Assembly (NCBI GenBank): GCA_964577255.1
Contig: CAZNYM010000002.1
Span: 1 to 64,000, forward strand
Origin: Micavibrio_C sp964577255
Lineage (GTDB): Bacteria; Pseudomonadota; Alphaproteobacteria; Micavibrionales; Micavibrionaceae
Direction of reading: 5' to 3'
DNA length: 64,000 nt
Under the pieces are notes generated by a model. The model was not told where the DNA came from, did not search any database, and worked only from the letters and a program-made list of their open reading frames with translations. The translations under genes and the position numbers were made by a program. Below are positions 32,482 through 41,571 of this stretch, in pieces; the stretch's first letter is position 1, and each line of letters opens with the position of its first letter.

Positions 32482-33939
32482 CTACGCCCTTTGCTTTTCC
32501 GCCGCGCCCGCCGCCAGCGCCGCCAGTTCCTCGGGCAGCGCGTGCGCCCATTTGGTGATGTCGCCCGCGCCCAGACAGATGACGAAGTNNNNNNNNNNCG
32601 TGGACACAAGCGACGCCAGCTGCGCCGGGCTTTCCAGCACATGTACGTCCTTGTGGCCGTGGGCCTTGATGCCCTGGGCCAGATGGTCGCGGTCGGCGCC
32701 CGCCACCGGCTGTTCCCCCGCCGCGTAAACGTCGGCGACGATCACCGTGTCGGCTTCATAAAAGCAGGTGCAGAATTCATCGAACAGGGTGAACAGGCGG
32801 CTGTAGCGGTGCGGCTGCACCACCGCGATCACGCGCCCGCCCGCCTCCGCCACCGCCAGGCGCGCGGCCTTGAGCACGGCCGCGATCTCGACCGGGTGGT
32901 GACCGTAATCGTCGATCACGGTGATGTCGTTATGCGCACCCGTCTTGGTGAAGCGGCGCTTGACGCCCGAGAAATTGCCGAGCGCCTTCTTCATCACCGG
33001 CACCGGAATGGCCATGCGGTGCGCGACCGCGAGCGAAGCCAGAGAATTAAGGACGTTGTGAACGCCCAGCATCGGCAGGGCGATGTCACGCACGATCAGC
33101 TCGCTGCCGTCGGCGCAGATGGTTTCCGAGAATTTGACATCATAGACGCTGCCCTGGGAATCGCTGCGGACGTTGAAGGCGTGCACGTCGGCCTGGGGGT
33201 TGAAGCCGTAGGTCATCAGGCGCTTGTCGGTCACCTCGGGGATCAGCGCCTGCACTTCCGGATGGTCGATGCACAAAACCGCGTAGCCGTAGAACGGCAG
33301 GTTCTCGATGAAGCGCAGATAGGCGCGGCGCACGTTCTCGAACGCGCCGTAATGATCCATGTGCTCGGGATCGATATTGGTGACGATGCCGATAGTGGCG
33401 GGCAAATGCGTGAAAGTGCCGTCGCTTTCGTCGGCCTCGACCACCACCCAGTCGCTGCTGCCCAGGCGCGTGTTGGTGCCGTATTTATTGACGATGCCGC
33501 CGTTGATGATGGTCGGGTCGAAACCGCCCTCCTCCAGCATCATGCCCACCATGGTGGTGGTCGTCGTCTTGCCGTGCGTGCCGGCGATGGCGATGGAGGT
33601 CTTCAGGCGCATGAGCTCGGCCAGCATCTCGGCGCGGCGCACCACCGGCAGCTTCTGCTCGCGCGCGGCGGCCAGCTCGGGATTGTCCTTTGTGATCGCG
33701 GAGGAAACCACTACCACGTCGACCGGCCGCCCCTGCGCGTCGGCCAAGTTCTCCGCCTTGTGGCCGATGCCGATGCGTATGCCGGCGTCGCGCAGGCGCT
33801 TGACGTTGTAGTTCTCGGCGATGTCCGAGCCCTGCACGCGGTAACCCAGGTTGTTCAGCACCTCGGCGATGCCGCTCATGCCGATGCCGCCGATGCCGAT
33901 GAAATGCAGCGTGCCTGCCGCCTGGGGTGAGGGTTTCAT
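32482..33939 (-). CDS. murC: UDP-N-acetylmuramate-L-alanine ligase (MurC), interrupted by a 10-N gap
   Basis: ATP-dependent ligase that adds L-Ala to UDP-MurNAc. About 485 residues are read. The N-terminus HFIGIGGIGMSGIAEVLNNLG binds the UDP-muramoyl group and GTHGKTTTTTMVGMML is the P-loop. The C-terminal Mur-ligase domain is normal except that a run of ten N at 32589-32598 replaces four codons before FVICLGAGDITKW. The frame continues on both sides, so the real missing length is probably 10 bases or 10 plus a multiple of three. The gene is probably intact in the organism. Confidence 0.93.
   Translation of the reverse strand: MKPSPQAAGTLHFIGIGGIGMSGIAEVLNNLGYRVQGSDIAENYNVKRLRDAGIRIGIGHKAENLADAQGRPVDVVVVSSAITKDNPELAAAREQKLPVVRRAEMLAELMRLKTSIAIAGTHGKTTTTTMVGMMLEEGGFDPTIINGGIVNKYGTNTRLGSSDWVVVEADESDGTFTHLPATIGIVTNIDPEHMDHYGAFENVRRAYLRFIENLPFYGYAVLCIDHPEVQALIPEVTDKRLMTYGFNPQADVHAFNVRSDSQGSVYDVKFSETICADGSELIVRDIALPMLGVHNVLNSLASLAVAHRMAIPVPVMKKALGNFSGVKRRFTKTGAHNDITVIDDYGHHPVEIAAVLKAARLAVAEAGGRVIAVVQPHRYSRLFTLFDEFCTCFYEADTVIVADVYAAGEQPVAGADRDHLAQGIKAHGHKDVHVLESPAQLASLVSTXXXXFVICLGAGDITKWAHALPEELAALAAGAAEKQRA
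32589..32598. other. Assembly gap of ten N inside murC
   Basis: Ten consecutive N, the only ambiguous bases in the window. Reading frame is consistent across it, so a short unsequenced or collapsed stretch is more likely than a mutation. Confidence 0.98.
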
Positions 33940-34009
33940 GACCGGATCCTTTCCGAGGGTACTTTAACCGCGAAAAGCCGCCGATGCGAAGGAAAAATAA
34001 AGGTTTTTT

Positions 34010-35092
34010 TCAGACACTTAGCACGAGATCGGCCAGACGTTCGGCGGCGTCGGCCACCCCGCAGGACCGGGCGGCCAGCGCGGCGGCCGCCAGTTTTTCC
34101 GGCGCCGCCATCATCCCGCCGATCAGAGCCGCGAGCGCAACGGGCGTGAAGTCGGCTTCCGCCATCACCCACGCCCCGCCGCGCGCGGCGATGCTGTCGG
34201 CATTGGCGTGCTGCTGGTTGTCGGCGTGATAGCCGGCGGGCACGTAAAGTGCGGGCCGGCCAGCGGCGGCATTTTCCGCGACCGTGCTGGCACCGCTACG
34301 GGCAATGACCAGATGAGCGCAAGCGAGGATGTCCGGCACGTCGCTGAAGAAACTGTCAAGCCGCGCCTTGATGCCCGCGCTTTGATAAAGTGCGCGCACG
34401 GCCTCGATGTCCTCGGCACGGCATTGCTGAACCACATCAAGCCGTGCGCGCTCGGCTTCCGGCAGGGACGAAAGCGCCGCCGGAACCACTTTTGAAAGCA
34501 CCCCTGCTCCCAGCGAGCCGCCGACGATGAAAAGATGGAAGGTGCCACCCGGCGCCGGCGCGGGATAAGGGCGCGTGCCCAGCACCGCCACTTCGGCGCG
34601 CACGGGATTGCCGGTCAGGACCATACGCGCGGGGTCGAGCGGTTTTTTCATGCGCGCGAGCGGAAAAGAAAGCGCGATACGCGTGGCGCGCGGGGCCAGG
34701 ATGTCGTTCGCCCAGCCCAGCACAGCGTTTTGTTCGTGCACCACGGTTTTGATCTTGCAGCTTTGCGCCGCGAACATGGCCGGGAAGGACGGATAGCCGC
34801 CGAACCCCACCACGATGTCAGGCTTCAGGCGCACCAGCAGGTTGAAAGCCTGGGCGATGCCCTGCGCCAAAGCGGCCATGCCCTTGATTTTTCCGGCCAG
34901 CCCCGCGCCCATGGTGCCGGCGGCCAGCACATGCGCGGGCGCGTCCTCGAAAAACGGAATGAATTTCTCGCCGCGCTTATCGGTGGCAACTTCGACGCGG
35001 CAGCCCCGCGCCCTCAGAGCCCGCGCCAGCGCCACCGCCGGCATGACATGCCCGCCTGTGCCACCCGCGCTCAGGAGTACCGTCTTGCTCAT
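34010..35092 (-). CDS. murG: UDP-GlcNAc:lipid I transferase (MurG)
   Basis: Peripheral inner-membrane glycosyltransferase that converts lipid I to lipid II. The ATG at 35092 overlaps the ftsW stop by four bases, and the longer upstream frame lies inside ftsW. The 360 residues show GGTGGHVMPAVALARAL (N-terminal loop), GFGGYPSFPAMFAA, the acceptor-side HEQNAVLGWAND and the UDP-GlcNAc-binding SGASTVAENAAAGRPALYVP. The next gene, murC, starts 70 bp downstream, the largest gap in this part of the cluster apart from ftsQ/ftsA and ftsA/ftsZ. Confidence 0.96.
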   Translation of the reverse strand: MSKTVLLSAGGTGGHVMPAVALARALRARGCRVEVATDKRGEKFIPFFEDAPAHVLAAGTMGAGLAGKIKGMAALAQGIAQAFNLLVRLKPDIVVGFGGYPSFPAMFAAQSCKIKTVVHEQNAVLGWANDILAPRATRIALSFPLARMKKPLDPARMVLTGNPVRAEVAVLGTRPYPAPAPGGTFHLFIVGGSLGAGVLSKVVPAALSSLPEAERARLDVVQQCRAEDIEAVRALYQSAGIKARLDSFFSDVPDILACAHLVIARSGASTVAENAAAGRPALYVPAGYHADNQQHANADSIAARGGAWVMAEADFTPVALAALIGGMMAAPEKLAAAALAARSCGVADAAERLADLVLSV

Positions 35093-36258
35093 GCCTGTGC
35101 CTTCTTCTTGCCAGCGCGGAACGGACTTTGCCGCACGACGGTCGAGCGCGGGATGCGCCGGGTCAGTGCCAGAATGGCCCCCATGCCAAGCGCCATCGCC
35201 CACAGCGACGAACCGCCATAACTGATGAACGGCAGGGTCATGCCCTTGGGCGGCAGCAGGCCGATGCTGGAGCCGATATGGATGAAGGCCTGCAGCCCGA
35301 ACATGGTGACAAGCCCACCCACGGCCAGCACGGCGAACAGATCGTCGCTGTCCATCAGGCGGCTGATGACGCGCAGGATGATGAAACCGTAAACGGCGAG
35401 AATGAAGAGCGCCAGCAGCATGCCCATCTCTTCGGCCGCGACCGAGAAGATGAAATCAGCGTGCGCGTCGGGCAGACCGAGCTTGACGGTGCCCTGTCCC
35501 GGTCCCACGCCCATCAGCCCGCCCTCGCGGAAGGCGTCGAGCGATTTGCCGATCTGGAAGCTGTCGCCGCTTGCCGGGTCGAGGTGGCGGTCGACGCGGT
35601 TCTGAAAATGCGGGAACATGAAATAGGCGCCCACTAGGCCCCCGGCCGCCAGCACGCCGAAACCGCTCAGTACCCAGAGCGGCAGGCCGGCCAGGCAGAT
35701 CTGCGCCCCGAAAATGGCGGTCAGCACGAAGGTCATGCCAATATCGGGCTGCAACGCCAGCATCAAAACCAGAAACGCGAACAGGCCACCGGCGATCAGA
35801 TAGCCACGCCCACCGGGCCGTTCCTTCTCGCGGGCGATGAACCACGCCGCCACCACGGCGAAGGCGGGCTTCACGAACTCGCTCGGCTGCACGGAAAATC
35901 CCAGCAGGACGATCCAGCGCTGCGCGCCGTTCGACTCGGTACCGAACAGCATCACCGCGAACAGGCCTAAGATGCCCAGACCCAGAAGAATCGTACCGCC
36001 GCGCCAGATCCACTGCGCCGACACCACCGAGGCCGTGATCATCATGGCGAGCGCCGGAATCAGAAAGATGATGTGGCGGATCAGGAAATGATACTGGCTG
36101 CCGTAGCCCAGGCGGTCGGCCACGGGGGGGCTGGCCGTCGTCACCAGCATAATGCCGGTGATGATCAGCACGGCCAGGGCCGCTAGCAGCGCCCGGTCGA
36201 CCGTCCACCACCACTGGCCCAGTATCGATTGATCGGTGCGGGAGAACAGGGCACTCAT
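35089..36258 (-). CDS. ftsW: Septal peptidoglycan polymerase FtsW
   Basis: SEDS-family glycosyltransferase that makes septal glycan strands with FtsI. The 389 residues contain about ten membrane helices. The motif AVVAAWFIAREKERPGG, the catalytic-region LDAFREGGLMGVGPGQGTVKLGLPDAHADFIFS and the C-terminal MTLPFISYGGSSLWAMALGMG are typical. It overlaps murG by four bases and follows murD after one base, in the usual order murD-ftsW-murG. Confidence 0.96.
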   Translation of the reverse strand: MSALFSRTDQSILGQWWWTVDRALLAALAVLIITGIMLVTTASPPVADRLGYGSQYHFLIRHIIFLIPALAMMITASVVSAQWIWRGGTILLGLGILGLFAVMLFGTESNGAQRWIVLLGFSVQPSEFVKPAFAVVAAWFIAREKERPGGRGYLIAGGLFAFLVLMLALQPDIGMTFVLTAIFGAQICLAGLPLWVLSGFGVLAAGGLVGAYFMFPHFQNRVDRHLDPASGDSFQIGKSLDAFREGGLMGVGPGQGTVKLGLPDAHADFIFSVAAEEMGMLLALFILAVYGFIILRVISRLMDSDDLFAVLAVGGLVTMFGLQAFIHIGSSIGLLPPKGMTLPFISYGGSSLWAMALGMGAILALTRRIPRSTVVRQSPFRAGKKKAQA

Positions 36259-36259
36259 C

Positions 36260-37549
36260 TCAGCACGCCTCCTGCAGCGTCAGGGTTTTGACGATCCGGG
36301 CAAACTCGTCGCCGCGATGCTCGAAATTGCGGAACTGGTCGAGCGAGGCACAGGCGGGCGACAGCAGCACCACCGCCTCGCCCTTGGCCTGCTGCGCGTC
36401 GTCATGCGCCTGGCGCACGGCCTTTTCCAGCGTGCCGGACTTCACGCACTCGACCTTGCGCGCGGCCAGCCACGCGGCGAATTCGTCCATCGCCTCGCCG
36501 ATCGCATAAGCGCGGCGGATCCTACCCATGAAGGGTTCGAGCCCGGCGAGGCCGCCCTCCTTCGGCCGGCCGCCGATGATCCAGTATATGTTGTCGAAAC
36601 TGGCGAGCGCCTTGCCGGCGGCGTCCGCGTTGGTGGCCTTGCTGTCGTTTATATAAGTGACGCGGCCCCGCGCGGCGACGGGGAATTGCCGGTGCGGCAG
36701 GCCGGGGAAGCTTTTCATCGCCTTATATATAGCCTCGCCGCCCAGGCCCATCAGGCGCCCGGCCGCCCAGGCGGCGGCGGCGTTCTGGTGGTTGTGCGCT
36801 CCGCGCAAAGTCTCAAGGCCGGCGGCGTCGAATTCCGGCGCGGCGGCGGAGACGCGCACGGCGTCCTTCATTTCGTCGGCAATGGCGCGGGTGATGTCGT
36901 CATCCACAGCGATTACGGCTCTTTTACCCTTGCCGAAAATGCGTTTCTTGGATTCCACATAACCCGCAAGCGACCCATGCCGGTCGATATGGTCGGGAGT
37001 GATGTTCAAAAGCACGGCGATATCGGGTTTGAATGTCGGGCATAGATCGAGCTGATAGCTTGACAGCTCGATCACGAACGCATCGAGCGGCAGGTCGAGT
37101 GCCAGCACCGGCGTGCCGATATTGCCACCCACGGCCGCCCTGATGCCGCAGGCGTTGAGGACGTGCCCGGTCAGGGCCGTGGTGGTGGATTTCCCATTCG
37201 TGCCGGTGATACCGATCACCGTGCGGCCGTGGCGGCAGCGGTGCAGGATCTCGATGTCGCAGATGATCTCGATCCCGGCCGCGCGCGCCTTTTCCACCAC
37301 GGGATGCGGGGCGGGGAAGTGAAGCGGCACGCCCGGCGCCAGCACCAGGCAGGCGAAACGGGAAAAATCCTCTTTCAGGAAGTCGGCGGTCGCGAGATCG
37401 CTCGGCAGCGCGGGTTTATCATCGCCCGCCACCGCTTCCGCCCCCGCCGCGCGCAAAGCGGCAAGCACGGCCCGGTTGGAAAGGCCGAGGCCGAATACGG
37501 CGACCGGCTTTCCTCCCAGCGTCCTGACGAAATTTGAGACATCGATCAT
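36260..37549 (-). CDS. murD: UDP-MurNAc-L-Ala:D-Glu ligase (MurD)
   Basis: ATP-dependent ligase that adds D-glutamate to the UDP-MurNAc-Ala precursor. The ATG at 37549 overlaps the mraY stop by four bases; the longer frame is in mraY. The 429 residues include the N-terminal VAVFGLGLSNRAVLAALRAAG, the P-loop GITGTNGKSTTTAL, the Mg-ATP motif VIELSSYQLD and the C-terminal LLSPACASLDQFRNFEHRGDEF segment. Confidence 0.96.
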   Translation of the reverse strand: MIDVSNFVRTLGGKPVAVFGLGLSNRAVLAALRAAGAEAVAGDDKPALPSDLATADFLKEDFSRFACLVLAPGVPLHFPAPHPVVEKARAAGIEIICDIEILHRCRHGRTVIGITGTNGKSTTTALTGHVLNACGIRAAVGGNIGTPVLALDLPLDAFVIELSSYQLDLCPTFKPDIAVLLNITPDHIDRHGSLAGYVESKKRIFGKGKRAVIAVDDDITRAIADEMKDAVRVSAAAPEFDAAGLETLRGAHNHQNAAAAWAAGRLMGLGGEAIYKAMKSFPGLPHRQFPVAARGRVTYINDSKATNADAAGKALASFDNIYWIIGGRPKEGGLAGLEPFMGRIRRAYAIGEAMDEFAAWLAARKVECVKSGTLEKAVRQAHDDAQQAKGEAVVLLSPACASLDQFRNFEHRGDEFARIVKTLTLQEAC

Positions 37550-38631
37550 CGCAGTTTCAGGGTGGCAAGGCCGATCAGGGCCAGAATGACGGAAATGATC
37601 CAGAAGCGGATGACGATGGTGGGCTCGGACCATCCCTTCTTCTCGAAATGGTGGTGCAGCGGCGCCATGGCGAAAATGCGCTTGCCGGTCAGTTTGAAGG
37701 ACAGCACCTGCACGATCACCGAAACGGTTTCCAGCACGAACAGCCCGCCGATGATCGCCAGCACCAGTTCATGCTTGGTGATGACCGCGATGGCGCCCAG
37801 TACACCGCCCAGGGCCAGCGAGCCGGTGTCGCCCATGAACACCATGGCGGGGGGGGCGTTGTACCACAGGAAGCCCATCGCCGCCCCCACCAGCGCACCG
37901 CACAGGATTGCCAGTTCGCCCGTGCCGGGCACGAAGGGAATCTGCAGGTAATCGGAAAAGATGGCATTGCCGATCACATAGCTGATGAGACCGAAGCACG
38001 CCGCCGCGATCGCCACCGGCACGATGGCGAGGCCATCGAGGCCGTCGGTCAGGTTGACCGCGTTCGACGAGCCGACCATGACCAACACCGCCCAGGGCAG
38101 GAACAAAAGGCCAAGATTGATGAAGAAATGCTTGAAAAACGGAATCGCCAGATGCGTCTCGAGCGTCGGCGGCAGAATATAGACGATCCACAGCGTCGCC
38201 AGCAGCGCGACACCGATCTGCGCCACCAGCTTGAGCCGGCCCGAAAGCCCCTTGGAGTTCTTCTTGGTCAGCTTGAGATAATCGTCGCCGAAGCCGATCA
38301 GACCGTTGCCGACCATCACGAATAGCGCGCACCAGACGAAGGGATTGGTCAGGTCGGCCCATAACAGAGTGCTGATCGTCACCGCGATCAAGATCATCAG
38401 CCCGCCCATCGTCGGCGTGCCGGCCTTGGCGGCGTGCGCGTCCTCGAGATAGGCGCGAATGTTGCTGGCGCCCACCTGCTGCGCCTTCAGCCAGCGGATC
38501 AGATGCGGCGCGATGAGAAAGCAGATCAAGAGCGCCGTCATGATTGCCCCGCCCGTGCGGAACGTTATGTACCGGAACAGGTTGAAAAGGATGAAATCGT
38601 CCCCCAGCGGCGCAAGCAGGTTATAAAGCAT
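37546..38631 (-). CDS. mraY: Phospho-MurNAc-pentapeptide transferase (MraY)
   Basis: Integral membrane enzyme that transfers phospho-MurNAc-pentapeptide to undecaprenyl phosphate, forming lipid I. The 361 residues have about ten membrane helices with the family signatures AGTPTMGGLMIL, FGDDYLKLTKKNSKGLSGRLKL, NAVNLTDGLDGLA and the late APLHHHFEKKGWSE. Its ATG overlaps the murF stop by 11 bases. Confidence 0.97.
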   Translation of the reverse strand: MLYNLLAPLGDDFILFNLFRYITFRTGGAIMTALLICFLIAPHLIRWLKAQQVGASNIRAYLEDAHAAKAGTPTMGGLMILIAVTISTLLWADLTNPFVWCALFVMVGNGLIGFGDDYLKLTKKNSKGLSGRLKLVAQIGVALLATLWIVYILPPTLETHLAIPFFKHFFINLGLLFLPWAVLVMVGSSNAVNLTDGLDGLAIVPVAIAAACFGLISYVIGNAIFSDYLQIPFVPGTGELAILCGALVGAAMGFLWYNAPPAMVFMGDTGSLALGGVLGAIAVITKHELVLAIIGGLFVLETVSVIVQVLSFKLTGKRIFAMAPLHHHFEKKGWSEPTIVIRFWIISVILALIGLATLKLR

Positions 38632-40090
38632 TCGGCGTTATCCTTTTCATTTTCTCGGGCAGGGTGCGCAGAGCTTCCACGATCACCTGCATCCGGGGCT
38701 TTTCTCCGCCGCCTCTTGATCCTTTGACCAGAACGACGTCACCCGGCACCAGCACCTCGGGCACGATGCGCGCAAGTTCCACATTATCGTCCTGGTGCGC
38801 GCCCCGGGTTTTTTCCGGCAGAGCATCATACAGATTTTTCATCAGCGGGCCACAGGTATATACCAGATTGACCCCCGCCGCCTCCAGCGGCAGGCTCAGT
38901 TCCCGGTGCATCTGCGCTGCCTGGGGGCCCAGTTCATACATGTCGCCCAGGATGGCGATCCGCCGCCCGCCCCGGCCGGGATCGACCAGCGCCAGCACCT
39001 TGAAGGCCGCCTTCATCGCCACGGGCGAGGCGTTGTAGCTTTCGTCGATCAGGGTAATCGGGTTGCCCTTCTCGCCGCTCTCTATATATTCCCGGCGCCC
39101 GCGCCCCGACACCGGCTGCAGGCCCGAAAGCGCTTCCGCCGCCTTGCGCGCATCGCCGCCCGCGGCCTTGATCGCCGCCAACACCGAAAGCGCGTTGTGG
39201 GCGATGTGCCGCCCGGCAATCAGCAGGGTAAAGGTGATGTCCTCGTCGAGAACCCGGGCGGTGACGCGCGAGCCGTTGGCAGCCTCGAGGCATTCCTTCA
39301 TGCGCACATCGGCCTTTTCGTTCTCGCCGAAGGAGATCACGCGCAGGCCTTTCTCCCGCGCTTTCTCCGCCAGCAGCCCAAACCACATATTGTCGATATT
39401 GAGGATGGCGGTGCCGCCCGGCGCCATGCCGTCGAAGATCTCGGCTTTGGCGTGGGCAATCTCCTCCTCGCTGCTGAAATTACCCAGATGCACCGGCGCG
39501 ACCGTGGTGATGATGGCAATACCGGGCTGCACCATCTGTGACAACGGCGTGATTTCACCGCTGTGGTTCATACCCATTTCAAAAATGCCGTAATCGCAGC
39601 CGGCGTGCATCGCGCTCAATGTAAAGGGTACACCCCAGTGGTTGTTAAAGCTGGCCTTGCTGGCATGCGTCTGGCCGAGTGCACCGAACGCCGCCGCCAG
39701 CAGCTCCTTGGTGCCGGTCTTGCCGACCGATCCGGTGACGCCGATGACCTGCGCGCCGCTGCGCGCGCGCGACGCGCGGCCGAGATCCTGTAGCGCCGTA
39801 AACGTATCTTTTACCAGCAGCACAGGTGCGTCCGCGGGCAGTCCTTCCGGACGGTGATCGATCATCACCGCCGCCGCGCCAGCCGCCAGCGCCTTGAGCA
39901 CGTAATCGTGCCCGTCGCTCTTCTCTCCGCGCAGGGCGATGAACAGGTCGCCCTTCTGCAGGCTGCGCGTGTCGATGGACAGGCCCTGTGCGCTCCATTC
40001 GCCCTGCGTCCGTCCGCCTGTGGCCTTGGCGGCCTCGGCGGCGGTCCAGATGGTGTTCGATCCCTTGAGCTTGATCGATAGGTCGGTCAT
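38621..40090 (-). CDS. murF: UDP-MurNAc-tripeptide:D-Ala-D-Ala ligase (MurF)
   Basis: Final cytoplasmic step of the peptide stem, adding D-Ala-D-Ala. The 489 residues contain the N-terminal STDTRSL-like SIDTRSLQKGDLFIAL, the P-loop GVTGSVGKTGTKEL, FEMGMNHSGEI (the MurF signature) and LIDESYNASPVAMKAAFKVL. It overlaps murE by four bases and mraY by 11. Note the P-loop reads KTGTKE where many orthologues have KTTTKE. Confidence 0.96.
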   Translation of the reverse strand: MTDLSIKLKGSNTIWTAAEAAKATGGRTQGEWSAQGLSIDTRSLQKGDLFIALRGEKSDGHDYVLKALAAGAAAVMIDHRPEGLPADAPVLLVKDTFTALQDLGRASRARSGAQVIGVTGSVGKTGTKELLAAAFGALGQTHASKASFNNHWGVPFTLSAMHAGCDYGIFEMGMNHSGEITPLSQMVQPGIAIITTVAPVHLGNFSSEEEIAHAKAEIFDGMAPGGTAILNIDNMWFGLLAEKAREKGLRVISFGENEKADVRMKECLEAANGSRVTARVLDEDITFTLLIAGRHIAHNALSVLAAIKAAGGDARKAAEALSGLQPVSGRGRREYIESGEKGNPITLIDESYNASPVAMKAAFKVLALVDPGRGGRRIAILGDMYELGPQAAQMHRELSLPLEAAGVNLVYTCGPLMKNLYDALPEKTRGAHQDDNVELARIVPEVLVPGDVVLVKGSRGGGEKPRMQVIVEALRTLPEKMKRITPNAL

Positions 40091-41571
40091 GCGGTCCTCT
40101 TATGCGTGGAAAGTGCGTTCTGTGCCTCGATAACATCGTCGAACGGCTCGACGCTGTTGCCGATAATCTGTCCCTGTTCGTGTCCTTTGCCGGCGATCAC
40201 CAGGACGTCGCCGGGCGCGAGCCCCGCGACGGCCGCGCGGATCGCATCGCGGCGGTTGCCAATTTCCTGGGCCTGTGGTGCGGCCGCCTTGATGGCGGCG
40301 CGAATACGGGCGGGATCTTCGCTGCGCGGGTTGTCGTCGGTGATGATGACCTTGTCGGCCCGTGTTTCGGCGATGCGCCCCATGATCGGGCGCTTGCCGG
40401 GATCGCGGTCGCCGCCGCAACCGAACACACACCAGAGTTTTCCGGCCGTGTGCGGCCGCAGGGCGTTCAGGATGTTCTCAAGCGCGTCGGGCGTATGCGC
40501 GTAATCGACGTAAATGGCAGCCTTCGGATGTCCCGGCACCAGCTGCAGACGGCCAGGCGCGCCGCGCAGCTGCCCGAGCGCCTGCACCAGCGCGGCCGTG
40601 CGCGCGTGATCGGCGGGGGCTTCAGCCACCGCCAGCCCGAGGGCCGCGAGCGCGTTCATGACCATGAATTCCCCCACCAGCGGCAGAACGGCCTTGTAAC
40701 GGCGGCCCTGCGCTTCGATCTCGATATCCTGCCCCTGCGGCAACGCCTGCCGGGCGCAGAGCTTGAGCGCCCTGGCCTTGCGGCCGTAATCGAGGACGCT
40801 GACGCCGCGCTTATCGCAGATTTTCCTGAGGGCGGCGAATTCGGGAATGTCGGCGTTCAGCACCGCCGTGCCGCCGGGGACCAGGATGTCAGAGAACAGG
40901 CGCGCCTTGGCCGCGAAGTAGTCGTCCATGTCGCGGTGATAATCGAGATGGTCGCGCGTGAGGTTGGTGAACGCCGCCACGCCGACGCGCACGCCGTCGA
41001 GGCGGTACTGGCTCAGGCCGTGGCTGGAGGCCTCGAACGCCAGGTGATCGACACCGCCCGCGGCGAGGTCCGCCATCGCCGCCATCAGCGACACCGCGTC
41101 GGGCGTGGTCATGGCGGCGGAGCGCACACATTCGACCGGCAGCTGTCCCGGCCGCGCAGGCCCGCGCAGGCCGAGCGTGCCGATGCTGGCGGCCTTGAGC
41201 CCCAGTGCCTGCCACAGTTGCTGCGTGAAGAACACCGTCGAGGTTTTGCCGTTGGTGCCCGTCACCGCCGCTGTCACCGCCGGCTGGCGGGCGTAAAAAC
41301 GCCCCGCCATCAGCGCGAGCGTCCGGGCGGGATTGTCGACGCGGATCACCGGTACACCGGCATTGGCGGGCACGTCGTCCGCGGCGCCGACCAGGAGCGC
41401 CGCCGCGCCGTTGCGCAGAGCGTCGGCGATGAATTTGCTGCCGTCCTGTCGCGTACCCTGCAAGGCGGCGAACAGCCAGCCACGGCGGATCTGCCGGCTG
41501 TCGGGGGAGAGGCCCTCGATCGGCGGATCGATGGGAAGCACTTTTTGGTCACTGAGCTGTGAAAGACGCAA
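40087..41571 (-). CDS. murE: UDP-MurNAc-L-Ala-D-Glu:diaminopimelate ligase (MurE)
   Basis: Adds meso-diaminopimelate to the peptide stem. The start is read as a TTG at 41571 because AAAGGAGG lies six bases upstream, inside the 3' end of ftsI (overlap 23 bases); the in-frame ATG at 41604 has no such site. The resulting 494 residues show LSPDSRQIRRGWLFAALQG, the P-loop AVTGTNGKTSTVFF, AFEASSHGLSQYRL and the diaminopimelate-specific DDNPRSEDP motif, so the third residue is DAP, not lysine. Confidence 0.95.
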   Translation of the reverse strand: MRLSQLSDQKVLPIDPPIEGLSPDSRQIRRGWLFAALQGTRQDGSKFIADALRNGAAALLVGAADDVPANAGVPVIRVDNPARTLALMAGRFYARQPAVTAAVTGTNGKTSTVFFTQQLWQALGLKAASIGTLGLRGPARPGQLPVECVRSAAMTTPDAVSLMAAMADLAAGGVDHLAFEASSHGLSQYRLDGVRVGVAAFTNLTRDHLDYHRDMDDYFAAKARLFSDILVPGGTAVLNADIPEFAALRKICDKRGVSVLDYGRKARALKLCARQALPQGQDIEIEAQGRRYKAVLPLVGEFMVMNALAALGLAVAEAPADHARTAALVQALGQLRGAPGRLQLVPGHPKAAIYVDYAHTPDALENILNALRPHTAGKLWCVFGCGGDRDPGKRPIMGRIAETRADKVIITDDNPRSEDPARIRAAIKAAAPQAQEIGNRRDAIRAAVAGLAPGDVLVIAGKGHEQGQIIGNSVEPFDDVIEAQNALSTHKRTA

